From assembly GCF_901709675.1 (NCBI RefSeq), contig NC_051087.1, forward strand, positions 6,405,001 through 6,469,000: a stretch of 64,000 nt of DNA, written 5' to 3'. The DNA comes from Syngnathus acus. Lineage: Eukaryota > Chordata > Actinopteri > Syngnathiformes > Syngnathidae. Shown piece after piece: positions 19,644 to 32,000 of the stretch (positions within the stretch are counted from its first letter, which is position 1; every line of letters begins with the position of its first letter). The notes below the pieces were generated by a model that searched no databases, was not told where the DNA came from, and saw only the letters and a program-made list of their open reading frames with translations. Made by a program: the position numbers and the translations under genes.

Positions 19644-21001
19644 GACAGAAAATGAGCTTCCAGTGTTGATTTAGCATCATTGTTAATGTTAAAAGGTTTT
19701 CTTGCTGTGGATCAGACAAATGTTGTTTCATTGTTGGTTCTTCTTAAAGTCCTCCTAAAGTGACAATAAATATGTCCTCTAAATTCGACCCACCACAATG
19801 TTATTAACAACCCTGCCAAATTGAAAAGGTTAAAAAAAATCGCCAGAATATCTGCGTAAAATGAGGCTTCAAAGTCATGAAAAATCAAGCCTTTCTCTCC
19901 GCTCTCAAACGTTGGAGCTGTGTCTCTCAGTTGTTAAATCAGTACTAATTTTATGACTTGAAAAAAATAGATGCAACAACTTCGAGCATCATCCTTCTGC
20001 CTACAACATTTGCATAAGGCCTGCGGACAAAATGGAAACTTGCTGTTTCAAATGAATTATCCACATTTTTTTATCAAAAAATATGTTTTACTTTGTATGA
20101 TAAAATTGCCACAGTTAAAAAATGCTCACTCTGTTGCTTCTGCTATTGGAAATGATTACCATTTATCAACACTCAATTCTAAAAAAAATAAAATAAAAAT
20201 ACACACACACACATATCCTGTTGTAGGCACAGCTGCCAGGTGAGGTCTTATCTCCACCACACAGTTGACAGCCTCGCTGCCTCATACTTTTTGGTTCTGC
20301 GGCTCACATGCTCACATGCCTTGCCAAATCCAAAAATTATGTGCTTACTGGTAACATTGGTAATGTCAAAGTGCACTGAGGCATACTGGGAGCAATAGAA
20401 AACAACAATATCTGCAATATGAATGTTAGAGGAATATTTTTTTTTTTGCTAGACACTGACTATAAACTTGAAAACATTTCCCTGGGCTTTTTAATTAAAT
20501 AGCTGTGATCTAAGTTATTATTTTGAAATGGAAGAGAGATGAAAGCAATAAAGAATCGGGAAATGAAAGCATCTATGAGAAAAGGAGGAGGAGGAGGAAG
20601 GGGAGGAAGGAGCACGCAATGATTTAGTGCCGAGTGCGAAAAGCCCATGTCAATAAAATCTTTTGAACATAAGGAAAAATCAATGTGCACCAAGTGCAGC
20701 TCACCTAAACAGCTCTCAGTGCAATAGAAGAAGAAAAGTGCCTCCACTCCATAAATTGACTGGATGAAAATCTCTGTGCTCATCGGGGTACTTGAGAATA
20801 TCTACTTGTGTTTTTATGACTTAACATAAACATTTACACTTAAAAGGGCTTATTGGTCTCAACTTGCACCATCAAATTTTACAGGCCTCTTGGGAAAACA
20901 CATTTTTGCATGTCGACGGCGCTTGCAATAAAACTGGATCATTAACACAATCAAAACACACACCGAAAAACTCACGACAAATTGCTGATGACCAAACAAT
21001 T

Positions 21002-21115
21002 GATTGATCGATAGATATAGATAGATCGATAGATAAAATTGTGGAAATAGCCTTTTCTCACAGTCTGATTTTTTTTACATTAACATGCATGTGTGTGTGT
21101 GTGTGTGTGCGTGTG
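21002..21115. repeat. GATA-type and GT microsatellites
   Basis: Alternating GATC/GATA tetranucleotides occupy about 21002-21035 and a GT run lies at about 21089-21115. They are simple-sequence DNA with no coding content. Confidence 0.8.
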
Positions 21116-23005
21116 TTCTATATTTAGAGCCTTTCAGAGGTACTGTGAAAGCATGATGAAAGATGAGCTCAGCATTTCTATGCCAAATAAATGCTATCAT
21201 GCGTCTAGACTACTTTTATCACAATCTTATCAGTGACAATAAAATTGGTCTTCTCACTGATGCCGGCGGGGCGGGGGGCCGTGCAAACGTTTTTATTTCT
21301 GGATAATGTTATTCAGTTCTTGCATGGCGTGTCTAGCTGGTGGCTTTATGAGAAATACTGTGTTGTACAGAGATGAACTGTATTCCGTCAACTCTCCTCA
21401 GTTGATTGAATTCATTCGTTCACTCTGCCAGTAAACAAGGTGAAAGCTAAAAGCTCCCTGAGTAGTGAGCTGATATCCTTGAAACGACCCCCTCCAGTAA
21501 TTATCCCACATAGTGCCGATTAATGCTGAGTCACAATCTCTGGCTAAACGCTAACAATGTGCTCATTTGTATTCTCAACATGTTTCATCTGCGTGTTTCT
21601 TTTATCTTGCACTTAGTCACAAACTGCCTTTTGGTTATTGGAGGACAAATTGCCCATCGCCTGAGCCTAATGATTATCTTTCTTTATACGCGCAATAAAG
21701 GAAACCGCCTGTGACTTTCTCACTCATTTGTGCATTCCAAAAGTCACTTTGACTTGAATTTACTGTGCTCTGTCATTGAATGTCAGCAATTGAAGTTGTA
21801 CTTCTAATGTCCTAATGGTAGTAAGAACACATAAATAAATAAAACACAAATAACGTTTTTTAAGGCGACGTATAATGGAAAACAGACTTTGGAATTGTGT
21901 ATAAACATGTGAGTCTCTGGACTGGCATTAGATGTGGAATCACACCACAAATATATATATTTTTTTGACTGGCTGTGCTAGAGATTGCATCATTCCAGAG
22001 AAAGACTGCATTTGCTAAAATAACTGCTCATGTTGGGGTGGGTCATTAAATGCCACAATGTGAAAATAATAATTTTCTTGGGCACCTGTCAGTCAAAGGC
22101 CTATAGAGCAGGGGTGTCAAATTCATTGAGTCTTGAACAAATGTTCGGAAAAAAAATTAACTTGCAATTGGGCTTGACTTTGTAGAAAAATATGAAAACT
22201 TTTCAGGAGCGCACAATGTTAATTTCCCCTTTAGTGTTATGATTCATTGTCTCTGGTTTTGACATTTGACTTGGAGGATTTTAGAGTTTTTAAACAAGTG
22301 TTTGACCTGAAATAATTTATCACAGCATGGCGGGGCTGTCAGCGGCGCCCGCTATCTCTTTCTCATTTCCATTGGAGCGATGGGCTCTCTGTGATTGGTT
22401 AGCTGCTTGCGGCAGATTAAATTATTAAGGCCTGCTCTTTATTTGGCTGTAAATGCTCCCTCTCATTTTCCATCTCTTGCTCGGTTGCTCAGTCGTGTTT
22501 TCCACTTCCTCTCCTCTCTCGGCCCATTTACGGAGAGACGGAACAAGAAAAGAGGGCACTGCAGCACTATAGTGGGAAAAAAGCAGGGAAATGACACAGA
22601 TACCATCGTTGTTTTTTTCCAGTTGGGGAAATTGGAAGGAGAGATGCCAACCAGTGGAAAAAAGATAGAGGCTGATGAAATATATTGTAAGGTCTTTGCA
22701 GAGTTTGTTTGCGTGCGTCCTTATCTGCCCGTCCATCTGTATGTGTTTGATTGCCTAACCTTGCCACACGTAAATTGCTGCATGTATGCCGGCACCAGTC
22801 GAGTGTTGCACTCAGTCGTGGGAAAGCTGTTCAGGTGCCAGGTGGCTGCTGCCTAAGGACAAGAATACGAGACAATCACTGACAAAAAAAAAAAAAGAGT
22901 TGTTTTCATTTCTATTAATAATTCAGAATGTGTGTTCTGTTCTATTGTATGCAGCCGCAAACTGATGCCTCAGCCATTCTAAGAGACCTGCTCACAAGTG
23001 TCTGT

Positions 23006-23011
<6 letters not shown>

Positions 23012-23037
<26 letters not shown>

Positions 23038-23058
23038 GCTAAAGGGGGGGGGGGGGGG
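23012..23058. repeat. CA microsatellite followed by a 15-G run
   Basis: An uninterrupted CA repeat covers 23012-23037. After six bases come 15 consecutive G at 23044-23058. A second 15-G run occurs at 27448-27462. Both are length-unstable tracts. Confidence 0.9.
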
Positions 23059-26007
23059 ATTATGAATTGTTTGTGCATTTTATGCAAATTAGTTTCTTGC
23101 ACAGCAAACTGTATACTTGGCCTTGGCCTGAATATTTGTAAACTATCCGCATTTAATGATGTCCGCATAGTTATTATAAGGACTTGCTAGCTCACATTAT
23201 GTATTTGATTTATGGATGGTGTACTTTTCATTAACAATGTGGTTAGAGACGCCGCAAACCCGCTGGTTGCCAAAGAGACGACTGACACACACACAGCACT
23301 GATGAAGCAGTCCTTGATCTATGTTCTTTCTACATTGACCAATTTGATGGAAGTTAATAAGGATATGATCAAGTGTAGTTGCTGTGTTTTAAATAGTGCA
23401 CATGCAGATTCAAACGTTGCCAAGTCTTTAGCGTGTGTGTGTGCATGTGCCTGTAATTTGCTGTTCATTAGTGCACCACCATATCAGTGTAATTGTAATT
23501 CACAAAGCACACTCCTCCATCTGTGACTGTCACGTTGGATGGATGATGTGGAGAACAAAAGGAGCTGTCTGCATACCAATAGACACAGTTTAGAATCACA
23601 CAATTGAAGTTGGCAGTGAGCATGTGTACGATATTTGCACCTTGTATGTGATAAGGGTGGGAATCACCATATTGCAATATTTTTCTACTGCAGTTGTGCA
23701 ATAATTGATAATCAGAAGATCATCGACTATTCATTACGATCTGGGTAATTGCACAAGAGAACAGCTACAGAAATACATGGAGACAGACACAGCTCCTCAG
23801 GAAGCTGCAGTAATATTTAAGCGTGGAGGATGATGAATATATGTGGTTGTGAGTATTGTTTTTCCGTAAATACGCTCAATTGACTTGTGAATGGTAACCT
23901 GACGACACCACAATAACAGCCAAGACAATACGAATGTAGGTAGCCATGGGACCAGTGTTTACCTTTGACTGAAATGGAGCAAACGTGCTTGTGTGCATGC
24001 ATTAGAAAGCAAATGTAAAAGGTAAAGTCACCCATGTAACCTCCCAACAGCGTCGCTTTTAAGCTGCAACAGCAAACGACCGATATGCGAAATGCATTTT
24101 CCTTCCTCGGGGCACAAGTGGCTGTAAATATATCGTAGCTCTTTTGTCAGGCAGAGACGGGAACAGGGAACGTGGCCAAATGTGACTGGTGATGCATGTG
24201 TTTACTGGCAAAATGTGCACGCGCAGAGGTAATGTGTGTTTCCATTTGCAAGTACACTCAAAGTGCTGCACAACCAAGTGAGTAAAACAGATAGCTTCAC
24301 TAATAAAGATGTTTGTACCAACCCGTTCAGTTCAGTTCGCTACAGAACATATTTTTGTACATGATTTTTCTCTACATTTTAATTGGGGAGTGGTACACTT
24401 TGGTACTGCCGTCTATTTTTAGAAAGGGAATAGGAACAAAACATTGTAGCACGACAACAGATTGGCCATTAATTGGATGAAGCTTTTCCAGAAACATTCT
24501 GGTCTAAATTTAATTTGATGTATTTCATTGAGGTGCATGCTGACCATTATTCAAGCGGGGATATGTGTGGGTGATGTTATTGTATGTCATTCAGAAAAAT
24601 GAATCATTGTAGAAATCAATACATTTACAGTGATAGATTATTATCACTGGTGGTCACATGATCACAAATTTATCACCAACTCATTCTGGTTTTAATGAGA
24701 CTACCCACTTGTGTTCTCATCGTATATACCCACAATTTGCATGACAACATATTATAGCAGGCGGTGGACTGAACAACATGAAACACGTGGTTGGGAAAGG
24801 GCGACTCATGCCCCAGTTGAAATGTGTCACGATTTACCGTTTTAGCCAAGCCCAAAAAAAATCTGGAAAACTGAAAAGATGGAAAAACAGTTCGTTTGGC
24901 CCCTATATAAATGTCACATAAATATTGACTAGATAAAGGTGTGGAACACGCAAAAAAACCCATGAATGAAGCTGTTTGTCCTGAGGGCCAATTTATGAGT
25001 AAACATCAACATAACTTAAAAAATGACCTTAGTTGCTTGCCTTATTGATTTTGCTGAAGAGGGTCACTTCCTTCCTGCTGATGAAAGTGCATCCAGAACT
25101 ATACCACACATCCTGTGGTCATGCTGTGGTGACGGCAGAATGTGAGGGTTCCGCCTGGCTGATGTACTGAATGCCTTGGGCATCTGGACGAGATGGTTTC
25201 CCACGGGGCCCACTCCCACTGATGTAATGGGCGGTGTGGAACAGTGGTTTGTGAAGGAGAGAGGAGACGGGCACGTATGTACTATGCAAGGACAAGCTAA
25301 TTCCATTTTTAGAGGAAGCAGCATTTGTGCTGTGTGACTTTAGAAACATGCAAGCCTCTTTTGTAATAGAGCACTTTAGACCTCAAGAGCCAATAGAGAG
25401 TCACTGAAGCGGCAAAGAGGAGCATCTCTACTCTGAGCTCAATCTCACTCTATTTCGGAAGGGTTTCACCCCTGGGAGGAAAGACAATTTCACCAGTTGG
25501 ATCAATAATTTCATTCTTGTGGACACTGAAAATGAGGTCATTCGTTTCACATTTGGACTTAATACTATGGGCGGACTTTTGTTTTTGCCAATGAAACCAC
25601 ACTATCTTCTATAACATTTCACAAGATGGGAAAATACAGGGCTTTTCGACTATTCTCTCAAAATCATCCATGGGATTTGAATACACCTTAACCAGGGGTG
25701 CCAATTCTGCATGTGCATCGACTAGGTTAAGGTTAGGAAACACTGGTGATGTCAATTCATAAGGCGTCATTCATTTGCACAGAAAGCAAATGTTTGCGGG
25801 TTTGTGGATGAGATGCTTGGCAGAGATTCTGGAGATCAGATCCCCCGCCTCCCCCCACGATTTCTCTCTCTCTGCTGGTCGTGGTGCTCCTCGGTCCAGG
25901 AGCATTTAACGTTAGCGAAGAGCGCGAGGCTGTCAGATCTCAGCTGTAGAACAGCAGAGCGGCTGGCGCCCCTCCCGTCATTTCCTCCGCCTCGCCCCCT
26001 GGCTGTT

Positions 26008-29000
26008 ATGTCTAGTGGCAGCTCGAACTCTTCCTCACGGAAGGAGTTCGATGTCAAGCAGATCCTCAGGATCCGATGGAGGTGGTTCGGTCACCCCGCG
26101 GTGCCCCCACCTCACTCTCCGCCGCTAAGAGACTATTTAGCCGGGAGGAGATCGGGCGGCCACTCCTCCCCCTCAGAGGGACCTTCTTCATTTAGCGGTG
26201 GCGGCTCGAATTCCGCCGGCGTCGGTAGTAGCCACGGCGGGCTCGTGACGAGCGGCAGCGCCGGATCGAACCTTTGCAGCAGTAGAAAGTTTGTTGAATC
26301 GTCGGGGAGTCGGGGCGGCTCGGGTGGAGCTGGAGCGACCGCGAACTCCTGCTCTCGATCGGCGAGCCAGCCAGAGTGTAGAAGCTCCCCCGCGGCGTGG
26401 GCTTCTCCGCCGCCACGTCGCCGCTCTCGCCCGGTCTCGAACATGGAGCCCTTCGGTGAGGCCCCGGTGCTGCAACTGGGAGCCGAGACCTCCGCTCGTG
26501 CAGGCGGAGACGGGGAGGCAGCGGCGAGCACCGAGGAGAACAACAACCACCCGGATACTGACTCCAGCTCTTGCAGGTATGAGGCGGTGTATTTACCTGA
26601 AAAGTGTGGCACAAGTGACTTCACGGTATTTTTTATTATAATAGTTGTGATGAGTCATTCTGTGATCTACTTATGGTTGTCGGACGTACTTCACTCCAGT
26701 TCAGCATCACCGAGAATGGATGCGTTCGACCGAATCCATATAAAAAGTGCAATGGAACTGAGCCAGTTGCAGCCGTGCAGACATGATGCGGTGGTCGAGG
26801 GACCACTTCAACGCTTACCTCCAATCAACATCCCTACTGATGAGGCGTCTTATCCAGGCTTTGTTGAACACACCCAATTTTTAAATGAATTGCAAATTAA
26901 CATGATAGGTCAAGGCTTGCGTGCAGCTTCAAGGACATCGTTTCACTGAAATGTGTGATGTGATAGTGTGGTACGCAGACTGTGCATTCAGTTCATATGT
27001 TGCAACAAAGCAATTTTAAATTCATCTTTAGCAAAACCAGACGTATACCTTTATCGATTGATTGGGTGAGCGCAAGATGGTGTGCGTGCGTGCGCGTGCG
27101 TGCGTGCGTGGAAAAACAACATGGAATAAGTCATACAACTGACTGACACATATTCTGAGTCAGGGTCTGTTTTCATCCATCCTCAATGGTTTTTTTTTTT
27201 TAATTAAACCAATGTAATGTAATCGATACGGAGACCATATAATCAGCAGAGGAAAAATGAGACCACAATTTGAACATGAATTGAGGTTGTGTGGATATTG
27301 TGCAGGCATGTTCCTGTTGCGGTTGCCATACCAACACGGAGATGTGTTCTTCCATGCAGCATATACTGTCTGGGTAGCTCAGATTGCAAGGAGCCATTAC
27401 ACTATACGGACTAGTTGTGTGTCAGTCCTTTCCTGAGAGCTACAAAAGGGGGGGGGGGGGGGACATCTTCCTTGTCGAATCCCTTTCAAAAATATAGTGT
27501 GGTGTGCTTATGTTTTACTAATGTGGTGGGAGTCTAAATACAGTCTTTCCGGATGCAATTTTTTTTAAATCCAATCCATCACCTTTGGTCCTCCATCTGG
27601 AGTCATTGTGCTCTGTACTTCGTAGACCAGCCTGTGTTTTGTCGGAATTGAGTTGTAATAGTTGCTTCAGCCAACAAATCAGTTATACTGTTTTCTGAGT
27701 TTGAGGAATTACAAAAATGGTATGGTGCTGTATTGAGACCCCTCACTCCAACATCTTGAAGAGAGTCTTCCCAGAAACTGAAGGCAGTTTTCTTAACAAT
27801 TAAGGAACTTTTTTCCCCCCATTTGCATTTCCTACAATGTAGAGGCAAATGGCCAGATGCTTCCAAGCCAATGGCTCGTTTCCACGTCTTAGCTTCATTT
27901 GGCTTAGTTTGGACAACAACAGTTTTGTGTGTGGTTGTACTTGCCGCCGTACCAGTTTAGAATCATAGTCTTGATTTGCCACAGACTCTCTGCCGCTTCA
28001 TACCGGGTGCCTGCCAAGCTCGATTAAGGGGCTCTGGAAAGCAGCCTTTGCCCACTTCAAAGTATCTCCCGGGGCACCACCATCTGTCTGGAGACACACA
28101 TACATGCTAGCTTTTGGTCTCCCCAAAAGGTTTTAGCCTAGAAATGAGTGAAAAGTATATTGGTAGATGATGGGGAAAACATCCTAAAGTGCAAAGGTAA
28201 TCTATGCTCAAGGTAGAAAAGTGAGAATGGGAAAGCAAGCCAAGGCACGATTGTACCTGCCAGATGCTAGCAGGCTCTGCTTTTGAAAGCCCTTCCCCTC
28301 CCCAGGAGTTAATGAGAGCAGTGAGGCTGAAACCAAGCAGTAAAGTTCAAGCGATTCCCTGAAAGCTGCTGTAAAAGTTCACCCAAGTGAAGCGGGCTGA
28401 TAAATCTCTGCGGGGGTATTTGCTTCCAATGCTGCCGGCTCACATGTGGAGGCATTCATGCGCTTTGTTGTAAATGTACAAATATTGATTTTTCCACCTT
28501 TAGTGACAACATTTAAGAGAGGGAGTGATATGCACTCAAGATTTTAAACGTCAGAGTAGCTCACTTGCGACTAGGGGTGTAACGATTCATCGATACACAT
28601 CGATTAATCGATATAATGCTCTACGATTTGTTGGCATCGATGCTAAACGTAAACATCGATCTATATCGCCCGTTTTTGACCTCAGACATTAGACACGACT
28701 TTATTTTGAAATCCAGTTCATTGTTGCTTGCTTCCTCTTTCCGGGAGCAGTGCGCGGCGTGTTGAGTTGTGAGCAGAGCAGGCACGTGAAAGGGGAGGCG
28801 ACAACTACGCGGCTCCTGGGCTGGTGCTATGGCTAGTGTCCAAGAAGACAAGGAAAGCTTTTGTTGCTTCAAGTCATTCGTTTGGAAGCACTTTGTAATT
28901 TCCTAAATAAAGAGTTTGCAGTACCTTGTTGATTTTGCGTATGAATTGTTATAAATCAGGATATTGTTCTATATCGATCGTAGAGCACAATATCGTGATG

Positions 29001-32000
29001 TATCGTGAATGAATCACAGCAGGCTTTAAGATATCGGCGAATATCGTATCGTGATTCTTTGTATCGATATGATATCGTATCGTTACAAAACCCGCGATTT
29101 ACACCCCTAGTTTGTAACCCTAACCTTGATTTAAAACCCTAGTCGGAAACCCTAACCCTAGCTTGAAACCCTAATTAGCAATGGCAAAACTCCTTGGAAA
29201 CCCTGGTCGGAAACCCTAACCCTAGTTTTGAAAGCCTAGTTAGAAACCCTAATCTTATAAACCCTAAAAGTAGTTTGAAACCCTCGTTGGAAACCTTAAC
29301 AGCTTTAAAACCTAGTTTGTAACCCTAAGCTTGGTTTAAAACCCTAGTCGGAAACCCTACCCCTTGTTTGAAACTTTAATTAGCGATGGCAAAACTCCTT
29401 GGAAACCCTGGTCGGAAACCCTAACCCTAGTTTTGAAAGCCTAGTTAGAAACCCTGATCTTAGAAACCATAAAAGTAGTTTGAAACCCTCGTTGGAAACC
29501 CTAACCCTAGCATTAAAACCTAGTTTGTAACCCTAACCTTTGTTTAAAGCCCTAGTCGGAAACCCTAATCCTAGTTTGAAACCCTAAATAGCAATGGCAA
29601 AACTCCTTGGAAACCCTGCTCGGAAACCCTAACCCTAGTTTTGAAAGCCTAGTTAGAAATCCTAATCTTAGAAACCCTAAAAGTAGTTTGAAACCCTCGT
29701 TGGAAACCCTAACCCTAGCTTTAAAACCTAGTTTGAAACCCTAACCTTGGTTTAAAACCCTAGTCGGAAACCCTGAGCCTAGTTTGAAACCCTAATTAGC
29801 GATGGCAAAACTCCTTGGAAACCCTAGTCGGAAACCCTAACCCTAGTTTTGAAAGCCTAGTTAGAAACCCTAACCCTAACCCTAACTCTAGTTTTGAAAG
29901 CCTAGTTAGTAACCCTAACCCTAACTCTAACCCTAACCCTAGTTTTGAAAGCCTAGTTAGAAACCCTAACCCCAACCCTAATCCTAACCCTAATTTTGGA
30001 AACCCTAGTCGAAAACCCTAACCCTAGTTTTGAAAGCCTAGTTAGAAACCCCAATCTTAGAAACCCTAAAAGTAGTTTGAAACCCTCGTTGGAAACCCTA
30101 ACCCTAGCTTTAAAACCTAGTTTGAAACCCTAACTTTGGTTTAAAACCCTAGTCGGAAACCCTGAGCCTAGTTTGAAACCCTAATTAGCGATGGCAAAAC
30201 TCCTTGGAAACCCTAGTCGGAAACCCTAACCCTAGTTTTGAAAGCCTAGTTAGAAACCCTAACCCTAACTCTAGTTTTGAAAGCCTAGTTAGTAACCCTA
30301 ACCCTAACCCTAACCCTAACTCTAACCCTAACCCTAGTTTTGAAAGCCTAGTTAGAAACCCTAACCCCAACCCTAACCCTAACTTTGGAAACCCTAGTCG
30401 AAAACCCTAACCCTAGTTTTGAAAGCCTAGTTAGAAACCCCAATCTTAGAAACCCTAAAAGTAGTTTGAAACCCTCGTTGGAAACCCTAACCCTAGCTTT
30501 AAAACCTAGTTTGAAACCCTAACTTTGGTTTAAAACCCTAGTCGGAAACCCTGAGCCTAGTTTGAAACCCTAATTAGCGATGGCAAAACTCCTTGGAAAC
30601 CCTAGTCGGAAACCCTAACCCTAGTTTTGAAAGCCTAGTTAGAAACCCTAACCCTAACTCTAGTTTTGAAAGCCTAGTTAGTAACCCTAACCCTAACCCT
30701 AACCCTAGTTTTGAAAGCCTAGTTAGAAACCCTAACCCCAACCCTAACCCTAACTTTGGAAACCCTAGTCGAAAACCCTAACCCTAGTTTTGAAAGCCTA
30801 GTTAGAAACCCCAATCTTAGAAACCCTAAAAGTAGTTTGAAACCCTCGTTGGAAACCCTAACCCTAGCTTTAAAACCTAGTTTGAAACCCTAACTTTGGT
30901 TTAAAACCCTAGTCGGAAACCCTGAGCCTAGTTTGAAACCCTAATTAGCGATGGCAAAACTCCTTGGAAACCCTAGTCGGAAACCCTAACCCTAGTTTTG
31001 AAAGCCTAGTTAGAAACCCTAACCCTAACTCTAGTTTTGAAAGCCTAGTTAGTAACCCTAACCCTAACCCTAACTCTAACCCTAACCCTAGTTTTGAAAG
31101 CCTAGTTAGAAACCCTAACCCCAACCCTAACCCTAACTTTGGAAACCCTAGTCGAAAACCCTAACCCTAGTTTTGAAAGCCTAGTTAGAAACCCCAATCT
31201 TAGAAACCCTAAAAGTAGTTTGAAACCCTCGTTGGAAACCCTAACCCTAGCTTTAAAACCTAGTTTGAAACCCTAACTTTGGTTTAAAACCCTAGTCGAA
31301 AACCCTGAGCCTAGTTTGAAACCCTAATTAGCGATGGCAAAACTCCTTGGAAACCCTAGTCGGAAACCCTAACCCTAGTTTTGAAAGCCTAGTTAGAAAC
31401 CCTAACCCTAACTCTAGTTTTGAAAGCCTAGTTAGTAACCCTAACCCTAACCCTAACCCTAACCCTAGTTTTGAAAGCCTAGTTAGAAACCCTAACCCCA
31501 ACCCTAACCCTAACTTTGGAAACCCTAGTCGAAAACCCTAACCCTAGTTTTGAAAGCCTAGTTAGAAACCCCAATCTTAGAAACCCTAAAAGTAGTTTGA
31601 AACCCTCGTTGGAAACCCTAACCCTAGCTTTAAAACCTAGTTTGAAACCCTAACTTTGGTTTAAAACCCTAGTCGGAAACCCTGAGCCTAGTTTGAAACC
31701 CTAATTAGCGATGGCAAAACTCCTTGGAAACCCTAGTCGGAAACCCTAACCCTAGTTTTGAAAGCCTAGTTAGAAACCCTAACCCTAACTCTAGTTTTGA
31801 AAGCCTAGTTAGTAACCCTAACCCTAACCCTAACTCTAACCCTAACCCTAACCCTAGTTTTGAAAGCCTAGTTAGAAACCCTAACCCCAACCCTAACCCT
31901 AACTTTGGAAACCCTAGTCGAAAACCCTAACCCTAGTTTTGAAAGCCTAGTTAGAAACCCCAATCTTAGAAACCCTAAAAGTAGTTTGAAACCCTCGTTG

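Larger units (their letters stand above)
19110..26007. other. Gene-free interval between tmem156 and klhl5
   Basis: About 6.9 kb without a recognisable gene. It contains a short tandem duplication (19550-19643), a GATA-type microsatellite (about 21002-21035), a GT tract (about 21089-21115), a CA tract abutting 15 G (23012-23058), a degraded transposon end near 22113, and a perfect octamer ATGCAAAT near 23083. Some stretches (about 22320-22480 and 21640-21720) look less random than their surroundings and may be conserved non-coding DNA. An open stretch on the plus strand at 19221-19381 is bounded by splice-like sites but is not assignable. Confidence 0.6.

Noticed and set aside
22395-22856. 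A 153-residue plus-strand open frame in the gene-free interval
   Set aside because: No family resemblance, no splice partners, and a Cys/Phe-rich composition typical of chance frames in pyrimidine-rich DNA.
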